NCBI GenBank assembly: GCA_001586965.3
Contig: LUCW03001985.1
Coordinates: forward strand, 1-32,900
Reading direction: 5' to 3'
Source of the DNA: Sphaeroforma sirkka
Taxonomy: Eukaryota; Opisthokonta; Ichthyosporea; Ichthyophonida
DNA: 32,900 nt
Numbering within the stretch: position 1 is the first letter of the stretch; each line of letters starts with the position of its first letter. Position numbers and translations under genes: made by a program. The notes under the pieces are model-generated. The model saw only the letters and a program-made list of their open reading frames with translations, had not been told where the DNA came from and did no database searches. Below are positions 9,788 to 20,489 of this stretch, in pieces.

Positions 9788-11527
9788 TCAAGACTCATGT
9801 TGTACTCTATGTCGTTTAGTATTTGGTCCAGTAACCATTTCCGATGTAGGCGCCTTACGTTTATTATTTGGTAAGGTAATAGCCAAAGGCTGTTCTTCAT
9901 TAGTAAGTAAGTTTGAACAATTTTCTGCACTGTTGGTAAGCAGATCAGAAAGTTTAGTCACGTAGGAAGTAGGTGGCAAATAGGGAATTTCAGATCCGTC
10001 AGGGTTTGTAGTCACCTGAGGAAACCCTTTTCGTTTATCTCGTGTGTTCTTATGTAAACGCTTATTCCATTTCTTATTAAAGATACGAAGAAAGTCGCGA
10101 GATTCACGAAATGCATCGGAGGTTAGCCAAGCTACTGTCCCATCCATGAAACGGGTCTTGTAGTAAGTGTAACCGTCTTCGGATGTTTTATCAATTATAT
10201 CTTTGACTTGTGACTCCATAACTGGTATATCAGAATCAAATGAGCAAGCGAATGAGAGTTCGGAGGTAGGGATACGGTGAGTGCCTAGATTGGTTGCGCT
10301 AGTACCATCAATGTTATTCACTTCGTAAGTATCACTCTTCTCATCATGGTAGGAAATAACAAAAGGTCCTATCGTCTTAGAAGAGAGTTCGGTAACGTTG
10401 GCGTTTCGATTTATAATGTTAACGTAATCGCCGACTTTGAACTGAACAATGTTCTTAGTGTTATTCCATCGGTCATACGCTTTAAGTAGGACGCGATTCT
10501 TGTGCTCGAGTAAACAGGGGTAAACAACGTTCTGCATATGCTCGATCTTTTGTAGCCACGGGGTAGCGTGTTTCTCGGGCGCAGTTTTATCAAACGTTGC
10601 TTGTAATTCACTATAGCGGCCAAAGAAATAGTGAAACGGGAGTGTTCCAGTTTGAGGATTCATGCAGTTATTCATTTGAGTCTGAACCCATTTCAAATGA
10701 TAAGGCCACATATCCTCAACGTCGTCTAGTGCGGTACGCAAGAGTTTCTTAAGTTCTCTATGACGTGTCTCATTTGCACCCTGCGTTTGAGGTTTGTAAG
10801 GAACACCACGCCTATGGGTCATGCCTGATACGAGTATAAGTGCCTCCATTACGTCGGTACAAAACTCACTACCGTTATCAGAACATAGTACTCGGGGAAA
10901 CCGAAGTCATTGAAGACGTGATAGCATAATTCTGCCACTGTTTGTGGACGTTTGTTCGGTATTGCATAAAGCAAGTTATAGCCCGAAGCCACACATAAGA
11001 AATGACAGATATATACATCGCCAGTATGCTTGGATCGCGGAGTTTAACCAAATCGACTATGACTCGGCGCATCGGTTGGTCTTCTGTCACACTTTTAGGG
11101 GTGCCCAACCGTATCGCTTGATCTGGTTCTTTTCACAATCAGTACAGCGTCGGTATACTTCACGTATGGTTTCTTTCAGCGCCGGGTGATCAAGCCCTGC
11201 ACGAATAGCCATTTTATAAGTATGCTCATATGCTCGATGCGTTAAATTATGTATAATTTTAACTCTACTTTCGAGCTCCTCTAAGTCAGTCAGATTCTGC
11301 GTAACGCTGGCTGGATGAACCATAGTCCTGTTGGAAAGGGCAACCTCAGTATCAGGAGGGGTAGAGTCCTGAGATACATAATTGACAACATTGGATTGTT
11401 GAAGTATCTTCTTCAGTTGTTTCACAACTCCTGGCTGTTCTTTAAGCAGCGCTTTAAGTAGTTGAGTGCGAGCTTCAGGTTCTCTTAGAGTTTTGAGTCT
11501 TTGATCCATGGCCTTAGCTAGTTCCAT
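9788..11527 (-). pseudogene. pol: B2 integrase with HHCC, DDE core and chromodomain-like tail
   Basis: The N-terminal zinc-binding motif is HNLTHRAYEHTYKM...CTDC, an HHCC domain of Ty3/gypsy type (about 11150-11290). The catalytic core has D in RRVIVDLVKL (about 11050), D in CSDNGSEF (about 10880) and E in QGANETRHRELKKLL (about 10770), giving D,D-35-E-like spacing. The C-terminal part contains GDYVNIINRN and then VKDIIDKTSEDGYTYYKTRF, AWLTSDAF and FLRIFNKKW, resembling a chromodomain fold. Such tails can target insertion to modified histones. Frameshifts at about 11090 and 10890 split it. An extra T at about 11530 separates it from the upstream frame; B3 lacks this extra T and reads through. 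Confidence 0.9.
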
Positions 11528-12904
11528 GTTTTTTACGATCTAATGCCGTTTCAATCGGCATTACCTCGACTGCAATCTTGTTGGGTGCATGTGTTGTACG
11601 AGTCTTGAGCTTTTGTTCAAACTCTTTAGACTCCTCTAGTTTAGCTAAGAATTCGGTTGAGGGTTTCCACTTAGTGGTACCTGCAGGACCGATGCGACAA
11701 ACAATGGTGTGTTTCCAAGGCGTCTTCTTAATAGAATAGGATCCCTGATACAAGAACGTGTCGGTTTCACGGTCGACATAAATAGGTTCGTCTTGAATCA
11801 TATTAATTAAATCACGTATCCATGGGTCGGAGTTACGTAAGGGACAACACAGCGTAATGGTAGATTTAGTAATATTAACATAATTTAACAACTGTGCGAT
11901 AAGTTGACAAGGTGGGTTAGCCCACGCATTATGCTTTGATAAGTCAAGCTGAAATGCATCACCTTTAGGATGAGTCAACGACCTATATTCAGAAACCTGT
12001 TTGTTATGTTCTGCGGCAAACATATCAACAGTAAATGGACCCCATCGTGATTGAGCGAGGTTAAACCGTTTCTTATTTAGCATCCAATCGGTTGCTAATA
12101 ACTCTTTGACTGTTTTCTGGTAGTCGGGCACAAGTCGAGAGAGCATGTCAGGAAGATGGTTATGTATTCCTGGAATGTGTGTTATATTAAAAGCGAACTT
12201 GGCAATAATGTCATGCCAGCGGCTCACCAACTGTGAATCAGGGTTCATATCTTTTAAGTATGTTAAAGACTTTTGATCACAGGCGACAGTAAAGTAACTT
12301 CCATAAAGGTAGTCTTTAAACTGTCTTAGCGCAGTAACTATAGCAAGGAGCTCTTGTTTAACGGTAGGGTAATTCCGTTGACTCTTATTATAACTCTTGC
12401 TAAAGAATTGTATGTAGCGCGGTTTACCATTTATCGTTTGGTAAAGCACTCCACCTACCGCTCGATCTGAAGCGTCGGTTGCTACTTGGAATGGGACACC
12501 ATCCACAGGGTACTGCATGATGGGTGCGTCCATTACTTTACTTTTGACTAGTTTAAATGCATCATCACATTCTTTAGTCCAAAGCTTTCCCAAAGGTCCT
12601 TTGTGCAGCCGTAGGTGACTGAAAGGCTTTAAGTAATGAGAAAGATGCGGTACCGAATCCGAGAAGAAGTTAACAAACCCACACACAGAGTTCACATCTC
12701 TTCCAGTAATTGGTGTTGATAAATCCAACAGAAACTGTTTCTTGCCAGGATCAATTTCTACCCCTGCTGCAGATACTTTGTAGCCAAGTAAGTGTATAGT
12801 ATCTTTAGCAAAAGAACACTTGTCTTCGTTAATCTTAAGTTTAGCATGATTAAGTCGCTTTAAGACTTCTTTAACGAGTTTAGCATGTTCATGTGCTGTC
12901 TTTG
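11514..12904 (-). pseudogene. pol: B2 RT C-terminus, RNase H and methyltransferase-like domain
   Basis: Follows the YLDD box with HAKLKINEDKCSFAKDTIHL, then the connection FFSDSVPHLSHYLKPFSHL. RNase H shows VATDASDRAVGGVLYQ, VKQELLAIVTALRQ, VACDQKSLTYLKD and HNHLPDMLSRL, supplying the D-E-D-D residues. After RNase H comes RWGPFTVDMFAAEHNKQ...GDAFQLD...NAWANPPCQLIAQLL. This resembles the Dam-like methyltransferase domain of DIRS-type elements, including an NPP motif. The single frame of about 400 codons is the longest intact pol piece in the window. A one-base insertion near 12905 separates it from the rest of RT. Confidence 0.9.
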
Positions 12905-14010
12905 TAAAAGATAACTATATCATCTAAATAGACTGATACGTTATACGACAGGTCCGCAAATAGTTCCATCATAACTTGTTGGAAGAAAGAAGGTAACATG
13001 TGTAAGCCTTCAGGTGCACCTTTAAACTGGTACTTCTTACCTTGCCAAGTAAAGGAAAAGTATTTCCTATGAGGCTCATATATTCTGTAGTTGATGGAAT
13101 GCAGCTTTTAAGTCTATCTTGGAAAGATAGTCGCACCCTCCATTTTGCGTAGTATCTCGCTTATCTTAGGTAAGGGAAAACTATGTTGCGGAATTAGTTT
13201 GTTGATTGGCGACAGGTCTAGTACTACTCTTGTTTTACTAAACGTTCCATCAGATTTATATTGATCGACCGCTAAGAGAGCTAAGTTAACTGGGGTTGCA
13301 TCATAATTGATTTCAATTAGACCCTGTTTTAACCAATCTTCGATTTGGGTTTTGACAACGTCTTTGTGTCTCCAACTCACGTAGTTATGTGAAGGGACTT
13401 TAGCTTTAAGAGAAGTCGACGTTTGTTAAGTCAAGTCTAACGTACCCATTAGAGAACTTAAACATACACCAGTCAGTTATTGCAATCTTCCTGTTTTGTA
13501 TAATTAAGTCCATAATTATATCGGTGAAGTGCGGAATCATATCCTTTGCTTCACCTTCCGGAGGTTTAGGTATCTTTAACATATTATCATCTGACTGATC
13601 TTTATTCGGGTCTAGCCCATTAGGCAGACCAGTGAGTGTTATACCTAAACTGAGAAGATCAGTCATACCTATAATTAAATCGTATTTCTGAGACATGTCA
13701 GTAACGATTAGGTGAGTCTTCACTTCTCTTCTATCTGACAGCATTATGTGTGCATAGTCAATGGCTTGTTCGCAAGTAGTAACTTTGCCATTTCCCAAGA
13801 TTAAATCAGTTGTTTCGTTATGGACAGCCATATCTGTAGCGTAGGCTACTCGGCATGAGATAGCAGAGACTTCAGCCCCTGGATCAAATAGTGCCATAAC
13901 TTTTTTTCTCCATTTACGAAAACTGTTTGAAAGATACGTTCATCTCCTTTGGTATAGATTTTATTGAACATTTTCTCATAATCTTGCTCTAGTGCGCACA
14001 TATGGTACTG
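12905..14010 (-). pseudogene. pol: B2 protease and N-terminal reverse transcriptase
   Basis: Same domain content as in B1: MALFDPGAEVSAIS protease active site, DLIIGMTDLLSLG, then RT motifs RVVLDLSPINKLIPQ and the APEGLHMLPSFFQQ palm, with YLDD at the low end. Relative to B1 there are frameshifts near 13905 (one A lost from the GAAGAAAAAA run), 13400 and 13125, so the frame is broken four or five times. The noncanonical DPG triplet is retained. It continues in frame from the gag UGA at 14011-14013. Confidence 0.9.
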
Positions 14011-14830
14011 TCAGTGCTTAACTTGGACGTCTGGTAAGTCCTTGCAATCCTCTTTGTGCCAACCGTTAGTACCCTTGCAAGTAGCACACTCTTTCATATA
14101 GTGTCCAAAATCTGGCTTGCCTGGTGCACACTTAACAGGGTCGTGTCTACCATTCCACTTGCCATTACGTTTTGTGAGGTTGTAACCACACTTCTTGCAA
14201 GGCGCTCTCACCTTCTTATCACCTTTCGGTTCGGTAGAAGTAGAGCCAGTACCCCTCCAGTAGTAGTGCGAGGTTTCTTAGTACTACGCGCAGTATTAGT
14301 CTCTACTGCGTTTCGCTTAGTGGGCTGGGTGTAGCTCGTGGTACTAAGTACTCTAGTAGAGGAATTGGTATGCTTGTGTACTATCTTCTCAAAGACAGAC
14401 CAAGGCATAGATCGCAAATCACCATAGGCGATGATGTCATCATTGACTTTCTTAAAGAGGTTAGCTCCCAGAGTCTCCATCATCTGACAAATTAATAAGT
14501 ATTCGCCAGTATAGGTACGACCACCCATCCGAGTATTCATATGTGTCATATGAGCTAGAGCACCTCGAATAGTGGTATCGTTCGCAAAGAACTTGCGAGA
14601 CTCTAGAAGTTCACGGTCACGTGCATCTTCAAAAAAGGTGTTAAGTATATTATCACGCAACTGGTGCCAGGGTAGGGGCTTTCCAGTTGGGCTCATGAAC
14701 CTTCAAGATAGTTCGCCATTCACCTGGCTCGCAGAAATGAATAAAGGCATTCATCATCTGCTTATCCCTAAGGCTGGCAGACTCCTTAAGTTGGTCGAAG
14801 GCCTTCAGTGTCTCCACTGTACTCTCATTA

Positions 14831-15694
14831 GTAGAGAAATCGACCTCAGCCTGCGCGTTACCTAGCTGCTTTATAAAGCTTGGTTCTAAGTGTTCACGAG
14901 GCTCATGCTCAGTGCTACGGGCTGCTAGTGCCAAGATGGTGTCTATTTCCTTTCTCTTGTTATCGATTAGATAGCGAATGTTATCCGCTTTCCTATCGTC
15001 AAGGTCAGAGTCATTCAATAGACGGTCCTCAAGGACTTGCATACCAGAGCGTAATAGCCTGAGACGAGTATGTCTGGTTCTCACTTCCTCATCCTCAGGA
15101 TTAGAGCGGGAACTCTCTAACGAGGTACTGGTGTAAAGGATTGCCAAAATCGTGATTACCAGGGTTAGTTGGCAAATGAGGGTCGATATTACGAGGATGG
15201 TAAGCCTCATCGAGTTCCATACGATCATATCCTCTGACAGGGTTAGGTTTGTCAAGAGGATGAGTAGAGAAATCGACCTCAGCCTGCGCGTTACCTAGCT
15301 GCTTTATAAAGCTTGGTTCTAAGTGTTCACGAGGCTCATGCTCAGTGCTACGGGCTGCTAGTGCCAAGATGGTGTCTATTTCCTTTCTCTTGTTATCGAT
15401 TAGATAGCGAATGTTATCCGCTTTCCTATCGTCAAGGTCAGAGTCATTCAATAGACGGTCCTCAAGGACTTGCATACCAGAGCGTAATAGCCTGAGACGA
15501 GTATGTCTGGTTCTCACTTCCTCATCCTCAGGATTAGAGCGGGAACTCTCTAACGAGGTACTGGTGTAGCGATTGCCAAAATCGTGATTACCAGGGTTAG
15601 TTGGCAAATGAGGGTCGATATTACGAGGATGGTAAGCCTCATCGAGTTCCATACGATCATATCCTCTGACAGGGTTAGGTTTGTCAAGAGGATG
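14831..15694 (-). repeat. Tandem duplication of about 432 bp within B2 gag
   Basis: 14831-15262 and 15264-15694 are near-identical direct copies. They start GTAGAGAAATCGACC and end GTCAAGAGGATG on the plus strand. They differ by a one-base length change near 15137 (GTGTAAAGG versus GTGTAGCG). B1 and C have one copy, so the duplication is private to B2. Confidence 0.92.
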
Positions 15695-15753
15695 GTCGAT
15701 GGTAGCATCAGAGCTATAGAGATTAAATTTTGAAATATTATCTATCTCGCCAG

Positions 15754-15833
15754 TGGTAACTGGCTTAGTGGTAAACATACTGGCTGGTAAACCAGTAGGT
15801 CTCGGGTTCGAAACCCGGCCCGAATTTTTTTTT
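15754..15833 (+). ncRNA. tRNA-like Pol III unit antisense to B2 gag
   Basis: A box at 15761-15771, B box GGTTCGAAACC at 15805-15815 and nine T at 15825-15833. Same anticodon arm and unpaired acceptor as in B1. The flank differs at one base (GTAACTGGC here, GTAAGTGGC in B1). Confidence 0.75.
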
Positions 15834-16561
15834 CTTCTTCGGTATAGGAAGAATATCAGCCAAGTGGGACACGATAGAGGGTCCACAACTGCTGCTGCCG
15901 CTAGCTCCTTCAAGAGCGCTTCAGTGCGGTTCAATTGGCGTCGAGATTGAGAGGATCCAACCACTCGTTGTCGAGTTATGGCGTCCTCAGCTTCGGCCCC
16001 AAGATTTGAGCTGAATGGAATGGCTTCTCCATCGATGGCGAAACCGAAATTTTCGGACAGGTCCAATACTTCCTTTTCACGCCGGATTTGTGCTGGAGTG
16101 TCCTTTAGATGTGGAGTTATAATGCCCCCCGACATTCGTATCCACGAATTTTCCAGCCTTTCGACGTTTATCCCCAATATTTGACGGCACGTGGTCAGGG
16201 GGGGGGCAAGCTGGGGTCCTGAGCTTCACTCCTAGGTGATACACGGACGCTGGCGAGCCTTTCCGCGGTAGTAGATACCTCTTCTTCCAAGGCTTTAGGA
16301 TCCGACGAGTCATCCTCAGAATAATCCTCTGTACCAACCTCAGAATTTGCTTCCCCAACAGTATCCTCGGCAGGCTCAACTCCAGACAGGCTAGGTGTTT
16401 CCACAGGGACCTCAGGAACCTCGGCAGGCTTAGCAGGCTTAGAGCTAGCGGCTCCCTTGCCTTTAGAAGTACCCTTAGCCATAGTAATTGCTGGATAGTA
16501 AATTGATGTCAGACAGTCTAGAAGCAGTACACTACTGTAACTACTATATAACTGAAAAATA

Positions 16562-17154
16562 TGTAAACTTCGATGGAAATTACTAGGTTTCAAACTATAT
16601 TAAACTAAAATACTATTTAGTCAGTTAGGATTTAGCAGTGGTAGCTTGTGTAAGAATGATCGGGACTGCCTCTTGTTAAGAGCCTAAATATCCTCGATCA
16701 CACAGGGCGTACCTCTAGCTGTTCTTTATTGAATAATTTTCACTAGAAGTACTAAATGTTCATGACCACTTGCCTAATTTGTAAATAGACATAATAACGT
16801 AAGTCACGTTAATACATTAGCTGATATAAATAAAGTTCCATCTGAAGAAAAGTTAAAAAAAGAAAAAGACTTATTGGATTTTGGAGATTGGCGGGAGGAC
16901 CAAAATCAATAAGTAGTAGTTCGGAGATTATAAAATTTAGTTTATAATATCCTACATCTACTAATGTCTCAAATAGGTCCAAGTAGATGAGTCATACCAA
17001 ATACTCAGGCTATTGGAGCCATCAAAGTGAATTTAGAACACTTTGGAAATATTGGAAAAAGAGCTTGTACTAATTATTTAAAATACAAATAAAAACCAAT
17101 GTATTATCTCAATTGATCTTGATATTTTAGACTGACCGGAGCCGTATTTCTACA
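16562..17154 (-). repeat. B2 5' LTR
   Basis: 593-bp LTR with TG...CA ends. Its outer edge joins B3 integrase sequence at 17155. Its inner edge is followed by a short leader to the gag ATG with no TGG-starting primer-binding site. Confidence 0.92.
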
Positions 17155-19161
17155 GACTCCTGAGATACATAATTGACAACATTAGATTGTTGAAGTATCT
17201 TCTTCAGTTGTTTCGCAACTCCTGGCTGTTCTTTAAGCAGCGCTTAAAGTAGTTGAGTGCGAGCTTCAGGTTCTCTTAGAGTTTTGAGTCTTTGATCCAT
17301 GGCCTTAGCTAGTTCCATGTTTTTACGATCTAATGCCGTTTCAATCGGCATTACCTCGACTGTAATTTTGTTGGGTGCATGTGTTGTACGAGTCTTGAGC
17401 TTTTGTTTAAACTCTTTAGACTCCTCTAGTTTAGCTAAGAATTCGGTTGAGGGTTTCCACTTAGTGGTACCTGCAGGACCGATGCGACAAACAATGGTGT
17501 GTTTCCAAGGTGTCTTCTTAATAGAATAGGATCCCTGATACAAGAACGTGTCGGTTTCACGGTCGACATAAATAGGTTTGTCTTGAATCATATTAATTAA
17601 ATCACGTATCCATGGGTCGGAGTTACGTAAGGGACAACACAGCGTAATGGTAGATTTAGTAATATTAACATAATTTAACAACTGTGCGATAAGTTGACAA
17701 GGTGGGTTAGCCCACGCATTATGCTTTGATAAGTCAAGCTGAAATGCATCACCTTTAGGATGAGTCAACGACCTATATTCAGAAACTTGTTTGTTATGTT
17801 CTGCGGCGAACATATCAACAGTAAATGGACCCCATCGTGATTGAGCAAGGTTAAACCATTTCTTATTTAGCATCCAATCGGTTGCTAATAACTCCTTGAC
17901 TGTTTTCTGGTAGTCGGGCACAAGTCGAGAGAGCATGTCAGGAAGATGGTTATGTATTCCTGGTATGTGTGTTATATTAAAAGCGAACTTGGCAATAATG
18001 TCATGTTAGCGGCTCACCAACTGTGAGTCAGGGTTCATGTCTTTTAAGTATGTTAGAGACTTTTGATCACAGGCGACAGTAAAGTAACTTCCATAAAGGT
18101 AGTCTTTAAACTGTCTTAGCGCAGTAACTATATCAAGGAGCTCTTGTTTAACGGTAGGGTAATTCCGTTGACTCTTATTATAACTCTTGCTAAAGAATTG
18201 TATGTAGCGCGGTTTACCATTTATCGTTTGGTAAAGCACTCCACCTACCGCTCGATCTGAAGCGTCGGTTGCTACTTGGAATGGGACACCATCCACAGGG
18301 TACTGCATGATGGGTGCGTCCATCACTTTACTTTTGACTAGTTTAAATGCATCATCACATTCTTTAGTCCAAAGCTTTCCCAAAGGTCCTTTGTACAGCC
18401 GCAGATGACTGAAAGGCTTTAAGTAATGAGAAAGATGCGGTACCGAATCCGAGAAGAAGTTAACAAACCCACACACAGAGTTCACATCTCTTCCAGTAAT
18501 TGGTGTTGATAAATCCAACAGAAACTGTTTCTTGCCAGGATCAATTTCTACCCCTGCTGCAGATACTTTGTAGCCAAGTAAGTGTATAGTATCTTTAGCA
18601 AAAGAACACTTGTCTTCGTTAATCTTAAGTTTAGCATGATTAAGTCGCTTTTAGACTTCTTTAACGAGTTTAGCATGTTCATGTGCTGTCTTTGTAAAGA
18701 TAACTGTATCATCTAAATAGACTGATACGTTATACGACAGGTCCGCAAATAGTTCCATCATAACTTGTTGGAAGAAAGAAGGTAACATGTGTAAGCCTTC
18801 AGGTGCACCTTTAAACTGGTACTTCTTACCTTGCCAAGTAAAGGAAAAGTATTTCCTATGAGGCTCATATATCTGTAGTTGATGGAATGCAGCTTTTCAG
18901 TCTATCTTGGAAAAGATAGTCACACCCTCCATTTTGCGTAGTATCTCGCTTATCTTAGGTAAGGGAAAACTATGTTGCGGAATTAGTTTGTTGATTGGCG
19001 ACAGGTCTAGTACTACTCTTGTTTTACTAAACGTTCCATCAGATTTATATTGATCGACCGCTAAGAGAGCTAAGTTAACTGGGGTTGCATCATAATTGAT
19101 TTCAATTAGACCCTGTTTCAACCAATCTTCGATTTGGGTTTTGACAACGTCTTTGTGTCTC
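17155..19161 (-). mobile_element. pol: B3: internal pol fragment of family B
   Basis: It contains the RT core (18897-19160, RVVLDLSPINKLIPQ), the connection and RNase H (18006-18518), the methyltransferase-like domain and the beginning of integrase (17155-17936) in the family order. In B3 the frame runs uninterrupted from the methyltransferase-like domain into integrase (ALDRKNMELAKAMDQ), which shows that these form one polyprotein. A stop arises near 18006, where the CCAGCGG codons of B2 read as TTAGCGG. It is cut on the right by telomeric repeats at 19162 and on the left by the B2 LTR. Confidence 0.92.
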
Positions 19162-19184
19162 AAAAACCCTAAACCCTAAACCCT
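19162..19184. repeat. Interstitial telomeric repeat, CCCTAAA type
   Basis: The plus strand reads AAAAACCCTAAACCCTAAACCC, about three units of CCCTAAA (TTTAGGG on the other strand). TTTAGGG is the telomere unit of plants and many protists. It sits exactly at the junction of the truncated B3 pol fragment and the truncated glycosidase gene. The C-rich strand reads 5' to 3' toward the viral-like block, the orientation expected if it capped that block's left end. Confidence 0.85.
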
Positions 19185-20445
19185 TCATCCCGCGCTCGTG
19201 GGCCGCAGCGGCTAGTTTGACGGCGTAGTCCTTGATGTCGTCCACTTGGTCGCTCTGACTGCTAGACCCGAAATCAATGTTGTCAAATTCAACCGCCGAA
19301 AACCCCGCCTCTTGTAGCTTGTCCATCCGTTTCTCCATAACCTTCAGTAGCTCGTCCCGGTCATCGATGTCCAGGAACTCCTCTCCCTCCCATTCACCGT
19401 AACTCCCCTTGGTGTACGCAGCCAGGTCATCTGCATCATCTCGCCAGTCCTCCACGGTTCCCACCGATATATAACCCCAGGCCTCTTGGTCGTCGTTGAG
19501 GTTCGCCGCGATCATTTGGGGGTCCTCGTCATAATCAAACTCGACAATCTTGGCGTTCGAGAATGACGTGCCGTCGTGTGCTCCGGAATTCGACCAGGCA
19601 AAATTGATCATGTCGCTCTGAGCCGCAACGCTGTTGGCTATCTTTCCATATTCGGCAGTCCCACCGGATGTCACGGTGCTCGTCGCCGCGTACGCTTTGA
19701 GTGTATCGGTTTCACTCGTGCTGAGGGACGTTTCATTATTATAATTCGTTACAATGCCGAAGGCTGACTTCAGTGCTGGCTTTTTGTTTGCTGCAGCAAA
19801 CAATTTCTCGGTCTCGTCGGTGGTCAGCTCTTCGCCAGCCTTTACCCTATCGGCCAGTGACTGCTCGTAGGCGGTTATTGGAGGGGTAGACGTTTTAGAC
19901 GAACTACTACTGCTGCTGCTGCTGCTACTAGCTTTGAGCGCTGGTTTCTTGGCCGACACCTCCTCCAGTTTGGCGGCCTCCTTATCCGTCAGTTTTTCTC
20001 CTTTAGCCTTTTTGTCTGCCAGCGACTGCTCATACTCGGTTATTGGAGGGGTAGACGTTTTAGACGAACTACTACTACTACTACTACTACTACTTTTACT
20101 ACTACTACTGCTGCTGCTGCTGCTACTGCTGTCATTGCTGCCATTGCTGTCATTGCTGTCACTGCTACTGCTGCTGCTGTCATTGCTGTCACTGCTACTG
20201 CTGCTACTACTAGTTTTGAGTGACGATTTTTTGGCCGACGCCTCCTCCAGTTTGGCGGCCTCCTTATCAGTCAGTTTTTGCCCGTTGGCCTTTTTGTCCG
20301 CAAGCGATTGCTCGTAGTCGGTTACGGCTGGCACGCTCGATGCTCTATACGGATTCTTGTTGGCATTTTGACGCGTTGATCTGTACCACAAGTACAAACC
20401 TATTAGAAGTGCGGCTGCGAATAATGGTATAAAATTCTGATGCAT
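19185..20445 (-). CDS. Membrane-anchored GH114-type glycosidase, C-terminally truncated
   Basis: The start is chosen at the ATG at 20445 (MHQNFIPLF), which begins an N-terminal anchor, FIPLFAAALLIGLYLWY. Next come three repeats starting YEQSLADKKA and containing TDKEAAKLEE, separated by long Ser-rich (Ser/Asp/Asn) linkers coded by trinucleotide runs. The catalytic part has GYISVGTVEDWRDD, GEWEGEEFLDI and AVEFDNIDF, matching the conserved core of GH114 (endo-alpha-1,4-polygalactosaminidase family). The last strands are missing: the frame reaches AAAHERGMKG, then telomeric repeat and retrotransposon sequence. Only 44 bases separate it from the fiber gene stop. Probable role: a tethered surface glycan hydrolase, possibly virion-associated. 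Activity is doubtful because of the truncation. Confidence 0.8.
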
Positions 20446-20489
20446 AATGATTTTAGTGTTGTTAAATATATATATATATAAGTTTAAAT
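20446..20489 (-). promoter_or_regulatory. AT-rich intergenic promoter region of the glycosidase gene
   Basis: A 44-base gap between two genes on the same strand, containing TATATATATATATTTAAC upstream of the ATG. Such tight spacing with AT-only promoters is typical of large DNA viruses. Confidence 0.5.

Larger units (their letters stand above)
14011..16482 (-). pseudogene. gag: B2 gag with internal 432-bp duplication
   Basis: The start is the ATG at 16482 (MAKGTSKGKG). It has the same layout as B1 gag: basic/acidic N-terminus, tRNA-like insert read as a spurious peptide, capsid-like helical domain and zinc-binding C-terminus ending VQVKH-UGA. The plus-strand run of nine G at 16197-16206 and an altered run near 14257 shift the frame. 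The direct duplication repeats the segment from NPVRGYDRMELDEAYHPRN to QAEVDFST. The product as read is broken. Confidence 0.87.
8919..17154 (-). mobile_element. B2: LTR-to-LTR copy of Ty3/gypsy family B, 8.2 kb
   Basis: It has a 5' LTR at 16562-17154 and a 3' LTR at 8919-9520, with all family domains in the order gag, PR, RT, RNase H, methyltransferase-like, integrase. A G-rich polypurine tract precedes the 3' LTR side at 9660-9672. Frameshifts break gag and pol. It carries two private rearrangements: a 432-bp tandem duplication inside gag and an extra 139-bp piece of LTR beside the 3' LTR. This is the reference copy for the family in this window. Confidence 0.93.

Noticed and set aside
19102..19184. 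A fusion protein of the glycosidase with a pol peptide as a real product
   Set aside because: The extra C-terminal residues come from telomeric repeat and antisense-independent pol fragment read by chance; it reflects a junction, not a designed fusion.
19934..20317. Leu-rich plus-strand frame
   Set aside because: It is the antisense of the Ser-coding trinucleotide linkers of the glycosidase gene.
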